Origin: Ga0077555 sp964500805
Lineage (GTDB): Bacteria > Pseudomonadota > Alphaproteobacteria > Rhizobiales > Hyphomicrobiaceae
NCBI GenBank assembly: GCA_964500805.1
Contig: CAZCQH010000006.1
Location: 82,314-146,313 of the forward strand
Length of the DNA stretch: 64,000 nt
Direction: 5' to 3'
Under the pieces are notes generated by a model. That model ran no database searches and was not told the origin of the DNA. It saw nothing but the letters and a program-made list of their open reading frames with translations. The position numbers were made by a program, and so were the translations under genes. Below are positions 9,060 through 18,109 of the stretch, piece after piece; the stretch's first letter is position 1; each line of letters opens with the position of its first letter.

Positions 9060-9935
9060 TCACCGCTGTGCTGCTTTGGCACTGCCGTTCACACGCCCGA
9101 GCTTTGTGATGAGCTGGGCGGAAATGCGCCCTGTTGGCATCATGCCTTGATCCATCTCGAACTCTCGGATGGCCCGAAGCGTTTCGTCGGTGCTCCGGCC
9201 ATCGATCTTGCCGGAGAAGTAACCGAGTTGCGCCAGCGACTGCTGCACCGAGCGCACAACATGCTCGGCCCCGGGGGAACGTAGGGGTCGCTGGCGAGAG
9301 TGCGGCGTTGCAGCCACCGCGGGCGGCACGCCTTGCAAGTGCCGCAGCAATGGCTCCGATGGTTCACCGCTCACTGGCAATCCATTGTCGTGCTCATAGG
9401 CCATGATGGCTGCGCGCGTCCCGAGGCCGACAATGCCGTCCAGCGCACCAGGCTCGTAGCCTTTTTGCCCGAGCAGTCTCTGCACGCCTTTCACGATCTC
9501 CGGCATGCGCATGTCGCCTTCCGCACTTGGTGAGCCGTGCGCACTAGCATCAGGACCGGAAGGGCCTGTGGAAGCAATTGCTGGTGGTACAATCCTGTCC
9601 AAGAGGCCGGGTTGAGCGGCAAAGCGTCCTGTCCGCGAAGTGTCCACCAAATCGTTGACCTTGTCTTTCGGCTGTGTGGGCGAAGAGACCGGTAGCTTCG
9701 GCGCGATCTGTGCTTCAGCGCTTGCATCGATCAGCGACTGGATCGTCAAACCTTCTCTTGGCTCAAGCGCAAGGCGCCGCGCACGTTCCGTATCGGCGCG
9801 TAACTTGGCTTTAGCGCGTGCACTAGCGACGCCTGGAGCATGTTCCTGGAAGTAGAAAATATTCATGCCCGCGAGCCCCGCGACAATGAGGAAACTTGTA
9901 AGGGCGATGCGCGCTTTGACGGGAGAAAGACTCAT
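9060..9935 (-). CDS. Membrane-anchored protein with two peptidoglycan-binding domains
   Basis: A 291-residue protein with one N-terminal membrane segment (about residues 9-28) and a charged linker, then two PG_binding_1-like repeats. The first is around VKGVQRLLGQKGYEPGALDG and the second around VRSVQQSLAQLGYFSGKIDG, each followed by the FQ/FE-type helix that completes the three-helix fold. It probably sits in the inner membrane with its periplasmic part on the cell wall. The histidine kinase gene lies 40 bases upstream in the same direction, so the two may be co-transcribed. Confidence 0.85.
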   Translation of the reverse strand: MSLSPVKARIALTSFLIVAGLAGMNIFYFQEHAPGVASARAKAKLRADTERARRLALEPREGLTIQSLIDASAEAQIAPKLPVSSPTQPKDKVNDLVDTSRTGRFAAQPGLLDRIVPPAIASTGPSGPDASAHGSPSAEGDMRMPEIVKGVQRLLGQKGYEPGALDGIVGLGTRAAIMAYEHDNGLPVSGEPSEPLLRHLQGVPPAVAATPHSRQRPLRSPGAEHVVRSVQQSLAQLGYFSGKIDGRSTDETLRAIREFEMDQGMMPTGRISAQLITKLGRVNGSAKAAQR

Positions 9936-9975
9936 GACGGATTGTCCTGCGTCACATCAGCGATCAGGGTCGGCC

Positions 9976-11862
9976 TCACACACCGGCATGCACCTTCGAG
10001 ATCGACACCGCTGATGTCCCTTCCGCGTCAACGGCTCGTGCCTTCTGCGCGTAGGCGGCGAATTCGACAACACCCGCGGGTATCTCGCGTCCCGCTGTCA
10101 CCGAATTTGGTTCCTCGGCGGGGCCATCGATCGGCAAAGTGATCATGAAGCGTGAGCCCTTGCCAACCTCACTCTCGATCGAGAGCGTTCCACCCTGCAG
10201 CTCAAGCAGGCCGCGCACTATGGAAAGCCCTAAGCCTGCGCCTTCATTCTCTCGCGCATAGCGCGTATCGATTTGGTAAAAAGGCTGGCCGAGCTTGGCA
10301 ATGTGCTCGGGCGCAATGCCGATGCCGGTGTCCCTGACCGCTATCTCAAGTTCGCTGCCAATGCGCTGGGCCGTTAGACGCACCTCTCCACCCGCACCTG
10401 TGAACTTGCAGGCGTTGGACACGAGGTTGATCAGAATCTGGCGCACTGCCCGTCTGTCGGCGAGGACGTCGGGTAGCGACTCCGCGATATCGCAGACAAG
10501 AGCCACCCCTTTGGTTTGCGCCATGGGGCGTAGCGTCTCCATTGCGCAGGGCGCCACCTCGGTGATGTCGAGCGCTTCGGGGACGACGGAGAGCTTGCCA
10601 GACTCGATCTTTGACACGTCGAGAAGGTCTTTCACCAGGCTCAACAAATGTTCGCCGCTCTGGTGGATGATGCGGCAGTAATCCGCCTGCTTCGGATCGC
10701 GCGCCTTGATCAGAAGATCGCGATGCAGCAATTCCGAGAAACCGATGATCGCACTGAGTGGGGTCCTGAGCTCGTGGCTCATCGTTGCGAGGAAGGAGGT
10801 TTTGGCGCGGCTTGCGCGCTCAGCCTCGTCGCGGGCGTGCGCGATCGTATCGGCCTCGATCTTGCGTAGCGAGATGTCACGGGTGACCGCGATGACCGAG
10901 CCGGCACCCATTACGCCGTTCCGGGGACCGACCGGCTGGCAGCGCATTTCGACCCAGATATGCTTTGCGCCCAGGCCATCGGCACGCTCGACCTCGATAC
11001 GGAATTCTTCCGAAACCGGCATGCCCTTGGCGAGACAACGGGTCAGCGAATGCGCATGCCGGACGCGGTCCTCTGGCGACAACAGGTCACTCAGCCCACT
11101 GCCCATCAGCCGCTCCGGTGCGACTGCGAACAGCGATCGGCTGGCGAGCGAGGCGAACGTCACTTCTCCCGTCGCCTCGTGGCGGGTGATGAGATCGTTC
11201 GCGTTCTCGGCAATCAGTCGGTAGAGTTCGCGGCTCGTCTCGATCTCGCGTTGCGAGCTGCGGTGAATCTTCTGAATGCTTGCTGCGAGCGTACCGGCAT
11301 AGGCGATGGCGCCGAGATGCGTCAGCAAAGCAAACTGAGTTTCGGTTACAGGCAGCGGAAGCTGCGAGGGCACGAGACCGGCCATTGTCGCCGCGTGAAG
11401 GCCGATCAGGGCAGCAACGGCCAGAACCGCGGCAATGAGCATCATGCGTCGGTCAGCCGATAGTGCGGCTTCGAGCGGCACCAGGGCGAGCCAGGCCACA
11501 GCAAAAGACGCTGATCCGCCCGAAAGCGCTGCCGCGATGACAATGATGGCAGTCAGGTTACCCGCGGTGAACAGGTGCGCGACTTCCAAATCGCCCGTAC
11601 GCGACAGATAAGCAGCAATGCCAAGTTGCGAGATGAAGCAGAGAGAAGCAATGCCTGCGGCGACGCCGCCAGCACCTATCCAGGCGAAGTAAGCCGCAAA
11701 GACGACAGCTGATAGGGCTCCGCCGAGAACATGCGAAGCAATCAGTGAAAGATGTCTCGCGTTCAGAACTGAATCGCCGCGAGCCAATGGATGCACGTAG
11801 GATCCGAACAGGCGATCCAACAGCGCACCGGATTGAATGACACGATCCGCAACCACGCCCAC
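9976..11862 (-). CDS. PAS-containing membrane sensor histidine kinase (DivJ/PleC-like)
   Basis: A 628-residue kinase. Residues about 35-200 form a membrane domain of roughly six hydrophobic segments with almost no periplasmic loop. A PAS domain follows (ELYRLIAENANDLI to VTRDISLRK), then the dimerisation helix with phospho-acceptor His in FLATMSHELRTPLSAIIGF, and the ATPase domain with N box LVSNACKFT, G1 DTGIGI and G2 GAGLGLSI. This architecture and H box match the DivJ/PleC kinases that act on DivK in alphaproteobacterial cell-cycle control. Assignment to DivJ in particular is inference. Confidence 0.85.
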   Translation of the reverse strand: MGVVADRVIQSGALLDRLFGSYVHPLARGDSVLNARHLSLIASHVLGGALSAVVFAAYFAWIGAGGVAAGIASLCFISQLGIAAYLSRTGDLEVAHLFTAGNLTAIIVIAAALSGGSASFAVAWLALVPLEAALSADRRMMLIAAVLAVAALIGLHAATMAGLVPSQLPLPVTETQFALLTHLGAIAYAGTLAASIQKIHRSSQREIETSRELYRLIAENANDLITRHEATGEVTFASLASRSLFAVAPERLMGSGLSDLLSPEDRVRHAHSLTRCLAKGMPVSEEFRIEVERADGLGAKHIWVEMRCQPVGPRNGVMGAGSVIAVTRDISLRKIEADTIAHARDEAERASRAKTSFLATMSHELRTPLSAIIGFSELLHRDLLIKARDPKQADYCRIIHQSGEHLLSLVKDLLDVSKIESGKLSVVPEALDITEVAPCAMETLRPMAQTKGVALVCDIAESLPDVLADRRAVRQILINLVSNACKFTGAGGEVRLTAQRIGSELEIAVRDTGIGIAPEHIAKLGQPFYQIDTRYARENEGAGLGLSIVRGLLELQGGTLSIESEVGKGSRFMITLPIDGPAEEPNSVTAGREIPAGVVEFAAYAQKARAVDAEGTSAVSISKVHAGV

Positions 11863-11981
11863 AGCATCGCCCGACAGCGATGTCCCTAGAAGCTACACGC
11901 GAACTGTGAGCCATTAGGCTTAATGAAGCTTGAAAGGCCGCGTTTTTTCGGAGCGGCTCTCTAACTCATCGCAGGCCAGAA

Positions 11982-12021
11982 GAACGTTCGTTGGTTACTA
12001 ATCCGTTAAAACGAACGTTCG
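11982..12021. promoter_or_regulatory. Twin GAACGTTCG palindromes, candidate operator
   Basis: Two copies of the palindrome GAACGTTCG lie at 11982-11990 and 12013-12021, about 31 bases apart (close to three helical turns), in the divergent region between the histidine kinase and the DUF5330-type gene. The second copy extends to CGAACGTTCG. The spacing and symmetry suggest a dimeric regulator. It does not match the alphaproteobacterial LexA consensus, which needs a 7-base gap between half-sites. Confidence 0.4.
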
Positions 12022-12130
12022 AATTCGCCTAAAACCGTGCCGCCCGTATTGCCGCTATGTTTGGGTGCGACTGCTAGAACATCTCCGTCACAACAAGGAT
12101 CGCCAAGATCCGAGATTGACGGGGATGGTC

Positions 12131-12460
12131 ATGATGTTTCTGATCCGCACAGCTTTCTGGCTGTCGCTCGTGGTTCTGTTGCTGCCGACGGATCCGCAAA
12201 AGCAGGCGAAACTCTATGCAACGGCTTCCGGAGCCGTGGCGCATGTTGCGACGTTCTGCGATCGCAATCGTTCACTCTGTGAACGGGGCAGCGAATACTG
12301 GGCCGTGTTCCAGACCAAGCTCGAGTTCGGCGGCCGGATGGCTTTCGACATTGCGAGCGAGCGTCTTTTTGGCAGCTCCCCGCGCCAGCCGGGATCGGCC
12401 GTCGTGAGCCCGACCGCCAGCACGCCGGTGCCCGCAGTGCGCAAACCGACCGGTGTCTGA
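12131..12460 (+). CDS. DUF5330-like small membrane-anchored protein
   Basis: A protein of about 109 residues with one N-terminal hydrophobic segment (FLIRTAFWLSLVVLLLPTDP) followed by a soluble part with CDRNRSLCERG, two Cys that could form a disulfide, and a Pro/Ser-rich tail. The start block is typical of DUF5330 proteins of Rhizobiales, whose function is unknown. Four nearby ATGs are in frame. 12131 or 12134 fit the GGGG at 12121-12124 best. The sufE gene follows 96 bases later in the same direction. Confidence 0.7.
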   Translation: MMFLIRTAFWLSLVVLLLPTDPQKQAKLYATASGAVAHVATFCDRNRSLCERGSEYWAVFQTKLEFGGRMAFDIASERLFGSSPRQPGSAVVSPTASTPVPAVRKPTGV

Positions 12461-12556
12461 ATCGCCAGGCGGTATCCCTCATCGGCAATCAGCCCTTGCA
12501 CTTGCGGCCTCTAGCGTCCAAGTCAGGGGCAGGTTGATCAGGGTACCCGGCCGCCG

Positions 12557-12982
12557 ATGACGCTCCTCGACCAGATCCGTTCCGACTTCGAGCTTCTTGA
12601 CGATTGGGAAGACCGTTACCGCTATGTGATCGAGCTCGGCCGGACATTGCCGCCGCTGCCGGAGCAGTCGAGAACAGATGCCAATAAGGTGCGTGGCTGT
12701 GCGAGTCAGGTATGGCTCGCCAAGTCGGTGCATCCGTCGCCAAACGGCCCCGTGCTCGATTATGCCGGCGACAGCGACGCCCACATCGTTCGCGGTCTCA
12801 TAGCCATTCTGTTTGCAGTCGTGAATGGCAGAACGGCTGGCGACATCCTGGCTGCCGAGCCGCATAAGGTCTTCGGCGAGCTCGGTCTCAATGAGCACCT
12901 GACGCCGCAGCGCTCGAATGGTCTGGCCTCCATGGTCCAGCGCATCCGGCGTGACGCCGATGAGGCGCTGGCCCAGACTTAA
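12557..12982 (+). CDS. sufE: Cysteine desulfuration protein SufE
   Basis: A 141-residue SufE. The sulfur-accepting Cys is about residue 48 in VRGCASQVWL. The family blocks LPPLPEQSR and the C-terminal LTPQRSNGLASMV are intact. SufE takes persulfide sulfur from the desulfurase SufS and passes it to the SufBCD scaffold for Fe-S cluster assembly in the cytoplasm. The suf operon itself is not here; a separate sufE is common in Rhizobiales. Length is normal. Confidence 0.93.
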   Translation: MTLLDQIRSDFELLDDWEDRYRYVIELGRTLPPLPEQSRTDANKVRGCASQVWLAKSVHPSPNGPVLDYAGDSDAHIVRGLIAILFAVVNGRTAGDILAAEPHKVFGELGLNEHLTPQRSNGLASMVQRIRRDADEALAQT

Positions 12983-13002
12983 GTTCAGCGTTGTCGCCCG
13001 GT

Positions 13003-13899
13003 TCAGTTGCTCCCAGGCGCCCGCCTTGCGGGCAGCCGGTATTTGGGTGCGCCCCAATGCTGGAGCCGGCTCCTGACTGCGACTTCCGGACTTTCAGTTG
13101 GCAACAATCCGTAGTAGCGGGCGAGTGCCGTCAAGGCGTGCTGCAGGAAACGGCGAGCCGACCGTTGCGGCAGCGAGGCCGTTCTTTCGATCTCCTCGAG
13201 CCCTTTCAGGTGACCACACACGTCGATCAAGAGATCGATGTACTCCGTGCCGACTGCTGCCAGCGCTCTCAGCGCGCGCTCCCGGGCTGCCTCTGTGCCC
13301 TCCGACACGCTGGCACTGGCTCCCGATGCTGCGCGTTGCGAGCGGCCGATCTGAGGGATGCCGTCATATCTTTGCGTGACACGCGGTGTAAGACCGGCGC
13401 GCCAGAGATCGTAGCTCAGTCGTTCGCCGGCCTCGTACTGCTCACGCGTGAGCAGCGCTTCGCCGCTTTTCGAAGCGCGCGCCCTGAGCTTCGATAGCGG
13501 GCTCTCCTCCGGGTTGAAACTCGGCTGCGGCACGCGATCGCCGGAGCTTGATTCTCCTTTAGCCCAAGCGATGCGCCGCGACCTGATATGGGTGCCCGCC
13601 GCGATCAGCTCGGTGCGAATCCGCCGCGCCGTCTCGCGACCGCGACGCGAGATCACGTAGCGAGCGCCCGACTCAGAGGCGAGCTGCGATCCGAGCAAGG
13701 ACCGCAGACATCCTGCTGGCACGATGGCAGCCACCGTGATGTCCCCGTGCCGCTGGCAATAGACCTCAACCGTCTCGTCGTCGCCCATCGACGGAATCAA
13801 TGCGGCCCGCGCGATGAATGCACCCTTGCGCGCGAGCAGAATCAAGGCTTTTGCGTCGTCGTCGGGCATGGCTCCGCCATCCCTCGCAAATGAGGTCAT
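13003..13899 (-). CDS. DUF6456-type putative DNA-binding protein
   Basis: A protein of about 298 residues. The C-terminal half has ESPLSKLRARASKSGEALLT, then YEAGERLSYDLWRAGLTPRVT and a final block ending ARYYGLLP, matching the DUF6456 domain of Rhizobiales proteins that often carry an N-terminal helix-turn-helix. ATG 13899 is taken. TTG 13905 and ATG 13869 are alternatives, the latter with GGCGGAG close upstream. It lies directly downstream of the DnaA-C-like gene (38-base gap), so the two are probably co-transcribed. Function unknown; a regulatory role is inference. Confidence 0.65.
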   Translation of the reverse strand: MTSFARDGGAMPDDDAKALILLARKGAFIARAALIPSMGDDETVEVYCQRHGDITVAAIVPAGCLRSLLGSQLASESGARYVISRRGRETARRIRTELIAAGTHIRSRRIAWAKGESSSGDRVPQPSFNPEESPLSKLRARASKSGEALLTREQYEAGERLSYDLWRAGLTPRVTQRYDGIPQIGRSQRAASGASASVSEGTEAARERALRALAAVGTEYIDLLIDVCGHLKGLEEIERTASLPQRSARRFLQHALTALARYYGLLPTESPEVAVRSRLQHWGAPKYRLPARRAPGSN

Positions 13900-13937
13900 G
13901 TTCAAGCGTTCCTGTTGGTTGGAGTGCAGAAATTCGG

Positions 13938-14306
13938 TCAGTGCGAACGCTGCGACGCCGAAAGTCGCGCCAGGCGAGCGACGATGCCCTCGACGAGGTC
14001 GAGCGTGCGGTTGAACCGCGGCTCGTCACGGCGGTCCTCAACGCGGCTGCATGCGTGCATCACCGTAGTCCGGTCACGTCCGTAAAGTCGGCCGATATCC
14101 GCCAGCGGCATCGCAGCGGTGACATGGGCCAGATACATGACGATCTGGCGGGCTTCGGCGATATCGGCCGCATCCCTCGTTGAAGATCGTAAGCGGTCGC
14201 GCGGCACATCGAATATCTGCGATACCGTGATCTCAATAATTTCACTGCGGGTCGGACGGACGGCAAGCGAGGGCGGAAGATTTGAGACCGGGCAGCTATT
14301 CTGCAT
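13938..14306 (-). CDS. Stand-alone DnaA domain IV-like DNA-binding protein
   Basis: A protein of about 122 residues that has only the C-terminal DNA-binding domain of DnaA. ARQIVMYLAHVTAAMPLADI is followed by GRLYGRDRTTVMHACSRVE, which matches the DnaA signature helix-turn-helix that reads the DnaA box. No AAA+ domain is present and the length leaves no room for one. Such lone domains are known in Rhizobiales and might compete with or fine-tune DnaA, but that is inference. GGTGA lies about 9 bases before ATG 14306; ATG 14312 is also possible. Local composition is AT-rich upstream. Confidence 0.8.
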   Translation of the reverse strand: MQNSCPVSNLPPSLAVRPTRSEIIEITVSQIFDVPRDRLRSSTRDAADIAEARQIVMYLAHVTAAMPLADIGRLYGRDRTTVMHACSRVEDRRDEPRFNRTLDLVEGIVARLARLSASQRSH

Positions 14307-14511
14307 ATGCATTTTTCACCGGATGGATATCTGCTTTCCGGAAAGACAATAAAAGAACTTGATCCTAGGAACAATCGCAGTGCAATGTTAATCTTTACAA
14401 TGAAAATTAAAGCACGCGACGATCCGAATAGCAGATCTCGAGTGCGGAGAAAGCACAACCTTCGTCACTCGACGGATTTGCAACGGGTGCGGTTGCAGAA
14501 TTAGTAGTTGC

Positions 14512-15039
14512 TTAGAATTTCCCGAGCTTCTGGTTCTGCAGGCCCGAGCCCAGCAGTGGGCGGCGCGAGGAGATCACGCCCGGATTGACGCCGGCCCAGC
14601 CGATCTCACCGGAAAGCCGGCCGTATTCGATCTTCGGGCAACGGTTCATGACGACCTTGAGGCCGGCAGCCTCGGCTTCCGCCGCCGCTTCATCATTGCG
14701 CACGGTGAGCTGCATCCAGATCACCTTGAGGCCGAGCTTATCCTTCAAGCGGATCGCCTCACGGGTGATCTCAAGCGCGGCTTCAGAGTTGCGGAAGATG
14801 TCGACCATGTCGACTGGCGGCGGCACGTCTGCAAGCTCACCGTAGACTTTGCGCCCCAAGATCTCCTGCTCCGCAAGCCCCGGATTGATTGGGTGCATCG
14901 TATAGCCTTTGCCGCCGAGATACTTCTGCACGAAGTAGCTTGGCCGGCTGATGTTGGCCGATGCGCCCACCATTGCCACGCTTTTCACGCTGCCTAGAAT
15001 GTCGGCGATGTAGCTGTCGTCGTAGCGATCGTGGTTCAT
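14512..15039 (-). CDS. CoA-binding domain protein (YccU-like)
   Basis: A 175-residue single-domain Rossmann protein with VKSVAMVGASANISRPSYF near residues 17-36, a typical nucleotide-binding glycine loop, and the later block ALEITREAIRLKDKLGLKVIWMQL. These match the CoA_binding_2 family, in which the isolated domain resembles the N-terminus of succinyl-CoA synthetase alpha. The function is not established. The GH114-like gene lies 40 bases upstream on the same strand. Confidence 0.88.
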   Translation of the reverse strand: MNHDRYDDSYIADILGSVKSVAMVGASANISRPSYFVQKYLGGKGYTMHPINPGLAEQEILGRKVYGELADVPPPVDMVDIFRNSEAALEITREAIRLKDKLGLKVIWMQLTVRNDEAAAEAEAAGLKVVMNRCPKIEYGRLSGEIGWAGVNPGVISSRRPLLGSGLQNQKLGKF

Positions 15040-15079
15040 GGCAACGCGTTCCCGCCATCCGGCCCATCTGATGCGACGC

Positions 15080-16105
15080 TCAGTTGTTCGACCAGCCGCG
15101 GGGACGTCCGCTTCCGCTCGTTCCCGATGGCAGGTCTCCGACCCGCAACGAGCCGAGCGACCGCTCAGCGAAGTGGGGCACGAACCCCTCAGCTGTCAAT
15201 GTCTTCCGTGCTCCGGCGACGTGCCCTGCGTTGTCGATATACTCGACGGCAAGCACAGGCTTAGCCTCTGCCGTCAGTTCCTTGAGCAGCGCTGTGCGAC
15301 GCTGAATGACGTCAGCCGGATTGGGCTTCCTGTCATCGAATTCGCCGTAGAGGAGGTCTTCCTTGCCGATGGCATCGATGATGCGGCGATAGCTGGCATC
15401 CACCAGTAGTTCCTCGCCGTTCTGCGGCACCACGAGAAAACCTGGCCGCGCCTTCCGCCCGCGATCGGCGATCTCTGCGACAAAGCTCTGCATGTCCTGT
15501 TTAGCGCTCGGCCGGCCTCGCGCGACCTCCTCAAGGCTCGAGTCGACCTTGTCGAGCCACACTCCGTCGAAGCCCGCCTCCAGGACGCGATCCAGGTAGC
15601 CATCCTTGCCTAGGATGAGCGCTTTCCAGCGGGGATCCCAGTATCGCACCGCGTGGTTTCCGCCCCATTCCTTGTTGCGCCCGGCCAGCCAGCTCGGCGC
15701 GAACAGCCAGCCAAGCCAACTCGTGTACCAGCGCCCGCCCCACAGCCAATTCCAGTAGTAGCGGTAGGTCTCAGCTTCGCCGATCGACATGTAGCAGAGG
15801 ATCACCCGCAACGACCCGTCAGGCTTGGTTTTCAGTCGCTGCAGATCGGCCGGCCGGAGCCGCCCCTCCTCGCTCCCATCGCGCGAGTAATCGATCACCA
15901 GCACGTCGTAAGGTGACGCCGCGAGCGTACCGACATCGAGGTTCTGCAGCTGATAACCCCAGCTTCTCACCTGAGCGACCGCACCAAGCCGATGTGCCGA
16001 GGCGGGCGCCTGCTGCGCCGATGCTTCGGTTGCCAAGATTGCGATGGCAAGAGCGGCGAAAACGGCGCTTGAAGCGCGGCCCCGTCCGATCTGCGTTATG
16101 CTCAT
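15080..16105 (-). CDS. Secreted GH114-like (endo-alpha-1,4-polygalactosaminidase family) protein
   Basis: A 341-residue exported protein with signal peptide MSITQIGRGRASSAVFAALA ending near ATEASA. A TIM-barrel domain follows: YDVLVIDYSRDG, VILCYMSIGEAETYRYYW, GFDGVWLDKVDSS and LVVPQNGEELL. The acidic residues in VIDYSRD, SIGEAE and WLDKVD are at positions expected for catalysis in the TM1410/GH114 family, which cleaves galactosaminogalactan-like polymers. The substrate here is unproven. ATG 16105 is taken because the signal peptide starts there. Confidence 0.8.
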   Translation of the reverse strand: MSITQIGRGRASSAVFAALAIAILATEASAQQAPASAHRLGAVAQVRSWGYQLQNLDVGTLAASPYDVLVIDYSRDGSEEGRLRPADLQRLKTKPDGSLRVILCYMSIGEAETYRYYWNWLWGGRWYTSWLGWLFAPSWLAGRNKEWGGNHAVRYWDPRWKALILGKDGYLDRVLEAGFDGVWLDKVDSSLEEVARGRPSAKQDMQSFVAEIADRGRKARPGFLVVPQNGEELLVDASYRRIIDAIGKEDLLYGEFDDRKPNPADVIQRRTALLKELTAEAKPVLAVEYIDNAGHVAGARKTLTAEGFVPHFAERSLGSLRVGDLPSGTSGSGRPRGWSNN

Positions 16106-16188
16106 GTGGCAGGTTCCAAGCTGGCGATGGCGCTGCGAGCAAGTAGGTCCAGCCCACCAACCCAATATCTACTCTTCTCCGCAACAGC

Positions 16189-17019
16189 TCAGCAGCCCTG
16201 CCATTTCGGCGGCCGCTTGTCGAGAAATGCGCCAATCCCCTCTTGAGCATCGCGATACATCATGTTCGCCACCATGACGCGCGCCGCTTCGGCGTAGGCG
16301 TCGGCGAGACCCTTCTCGATCTGTTCGTAGAAAGCGGCCTTGCCAATTGCGATCGTCGCTTGCGATTTGGAGGCGATCTGCCCGGCCAATTGCATCGCTG
16401 TGTCGAGCGCGCTGCCCGCTGGCACCACGCGATTGACGAGACCATAGTCCGCCGCTTCCTTTGCACCGAGCAACTCGCCGAGCAGCAGCATTTCCATGGC
16501 GCGCTTGCGTGGCACATTGCGCGACAGGGCCACCATCGGCGTCGAGCAGAACAGTCCGATATTCACACCGGGCGTCGCAAATCGGGCATGCTCGCCGGCA
16601 ACCGCGAGGTCGCAGGTCGCAACCAGTTGGCAGCCGGCCGCGGACGCCACACCTTCGACAGCTGCGATGATCGGCTTCGGCGAGCGCACGATCGCCTGCA
16701 TCATCGCGGCACAAATTTCCATGACATGGGCATAGTAAGCACGTCCGCCATCGGCGTCGCTGCGCCGTGAAGTCAGCTCACGCAAGTCGTGGCCCGCCGA
16801 GAAGGCGGGCCCCGCTCCTGCAAGCACGATTACCTTGATGGCCGCGTCGACTGACAGTCGATCAACGGCACCATGCAGCGCTTCGATCAGCGCCACCGAC
16901 AAACTATTGCGTTGCTGTGCCCGGTTCAGCGTCAGCAACGCAACCTCACCGCGCCGCTCCTCAAGTAGCGGCACCTCGGTGCCCGATTCGGCCTGTCTGG
17001 TCGTTCCATCATTGGCCAT
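16189..17019 (-). CDS. Enoyl-CoA hydratase/isomerase family protein
   Basis: A 276-residue crotonase-fold protein. The oxyanion-hole segments are visible: FSAGHDLRELTSR and later EGVASAAGCQLVATCDLAVA. The second catalytic Glu of classical hydratases is not obvious in the INIGLFCSTPMVALSRN region, which has Cys-Ser instead, so a non-hydratase reaction in the superfamily is possible. A membrane-exported protein gene lies 16 bases upstream on the same strand. Confidence 0.8.
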   Translation of the reverse strand: MANDGTTRQAESGTEVPLLEERRGEVALLTLNRAQQRNSLSVALIEALHGAVDRLSVDAAIKVIVLAGAGPAFSAGHDLRELTSRRSDADGGRAYYAHVMEICAAMMQAIVRSPKPIIAAVEGVASAAGCQLVATCDLAVAGEHARFATPGVNIGLFCSTPMVALSRNVPRKRAMEMLLLGELLGAKEAADYGLVNRVVPAGSALDTAMQLAGQIASKSQATIAIGKAAFYEQIEKGLADAYAEAARVMVANMMYRDAQEGIGAFLDKRPPKWQGC

Positions 17020-17035
17020 GAGCGCACCGCTCCTG

Positions 17036-17569
17036 CTATTGCAGCACTTTCTCTATTTCTGTTCTGAATTTTTTGACGACTTCGACATTCTCGGGAAACT
17101 TCATCGGCGGCGTATTTTTCAAGGCTTCTGCGAGCTCGTCGAGCATCTGTTTCTTGTCTTTCTCGGGAATAGTCTTGTCGGCGGTGATCTCCTCCATCTC
17201 CTTCTTGATTGCCGTAATCGGGTCCGTGTACGCGCCCGATTGCGGATCGAGACCACCCATGACCATGGAGATGTTGAAGGCCACATCGTCGAACTCGACG
17301 AAGTTCTGAAAGCCGTGCTTCTTGGCGATGGTGTCGAGCTCGGCCTGCACCTTCGGATCGGGCTTCTCGTTGGGTTGCGCTCCCGACTTCTGGGCCAGAT
17401 CTGCCATGTCCTTCTGTGCCGAGATGAACCCCTTGATCATCTGGTCGGAGAGCTTCACCTGCTTGAATTGCTCCTCGGCCGCCAGGGCTAAGCCGGCGCC
17501 TCCGAGACCGAGCCCGCCGATCACCAGCGTTGCTGCGAAAAGAAGCCTTCTTGCGCTCATTCCAATCAT
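17036..17569 (-). CDS. Periplasmic protein of unknown function
   Basis: A 177-residue protein with a clear signal peptide (MIGMSARRLLFAATLVIGGL, cleavage near ALAAEE). The mature part is rich in Lys and Glu and predicted helical, with LSDQMIKGFISAQKDMADLA and the later PEKDKKQMLDELAEALKNT. I do not recognise the family with certainty. ATG 17569 is chosen over GTG 17572 because GAGG lies 7 bases before it. It probably shares a transcript with the downstream enoyl-CoA hydratase gene. Confidence 0.7.
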   Translation of the reverse strand: MIGMSARRLLFAATLVIGGLGLGGAGLALAAEEQFKQVKLSDQMIKGFISAQKDMADLAQKSGAQPNEKPDPKVQAELDTIAKKHGFQNFVEFDDVAFNISMVMGGLDPQSGAYTDPITAIKKEMEEITADKTIPEKDKKQMLDELAEALKNTPPMKFPENVEVVKKFRTEIEKVLQ

Positions 17570-17665
17570 CACGTCACCTCTCTGTTGTCTTGAGCAGTTG
17601 TCTCGATGCTCGCCAGCGCGATAGCTTCACCACACCGCAAAACTGGGACTGAATTTAGGATGTCA

Positions 17666-18109
17666 ATGGGAGCGAAACACCGCACACGTCTTGAATTGAC
17701 CGAGGTTCGCCGGCTGATCAGCCAACACTTCCCGGGCCTTGATGCCCCAGGACGGCGGACCATTATGGAATCCGTCGATCTTCACGTTGCGCGTTGCCGT
17801 CTCGAGCCTGGTCATAGTTCCATCCGCCCGGGCGGGACGGTATCGGGACCGGCCCTCTTCCACATTGCCGACTTCACGATCTACGTGGCGCTGATCGCCA
17901 CCCTGGGTGAGCCCGCAATATCTGCGGTGACCAGTAATCTCAACATCAACTTTCTCACCCGTCCACAACCCAAGGACGTTCTCGCTGATGCCTTGCTGCT
18001 TCGAATTGGCAAGCGGCTGGCCTATGCCGAAGTGCGGCTTGTCTCTGAAGGGAGCGAGGAACTCATCGCTCATGCGACCGGGACGTACGCTTTGCCTCGG
18101 ATTCCATGA
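17666..18109 (+). CDS. PaaI-type hotdog-fold thioesterase
   Basis: A protein of about 147 residues with a hotdog fold. RPGGTVSGPALFHIADFTIYVAL is the central helix region, where the Asp is the usual catalytic residue of PaaI thioesterases, followed by beta strands with VTSNLNINFLTRP. It would hydrolyse an acyl-CoA, substrate unknown. ATG 17666 fits the AGGA at 17657-17660; ATG 17660 is also in frame. A run of seven T follows the stop without a clear stem. Confidence 0.85.
   Translation: MGAKHRTRLELTEVRRLISQHFPGLDAPGRRTIMESVDLHVARCRLEPGHSSIRPGGTVSGPALFHIADFTIYVALIATLGEPAISAVTSNLNINFLTRPQPKDVLADALLLRIGKRLAYAEVRLVSEGSEELIAHATGTYALPRIP

Noticed and set aside
11982..12021. LexA box reading of the GAACGTTCG palindromes
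   Set aside because: The alphaproteobacterial LexA consensus needs a 7-base gap between GTTC half-sites; here the half-sites touch.
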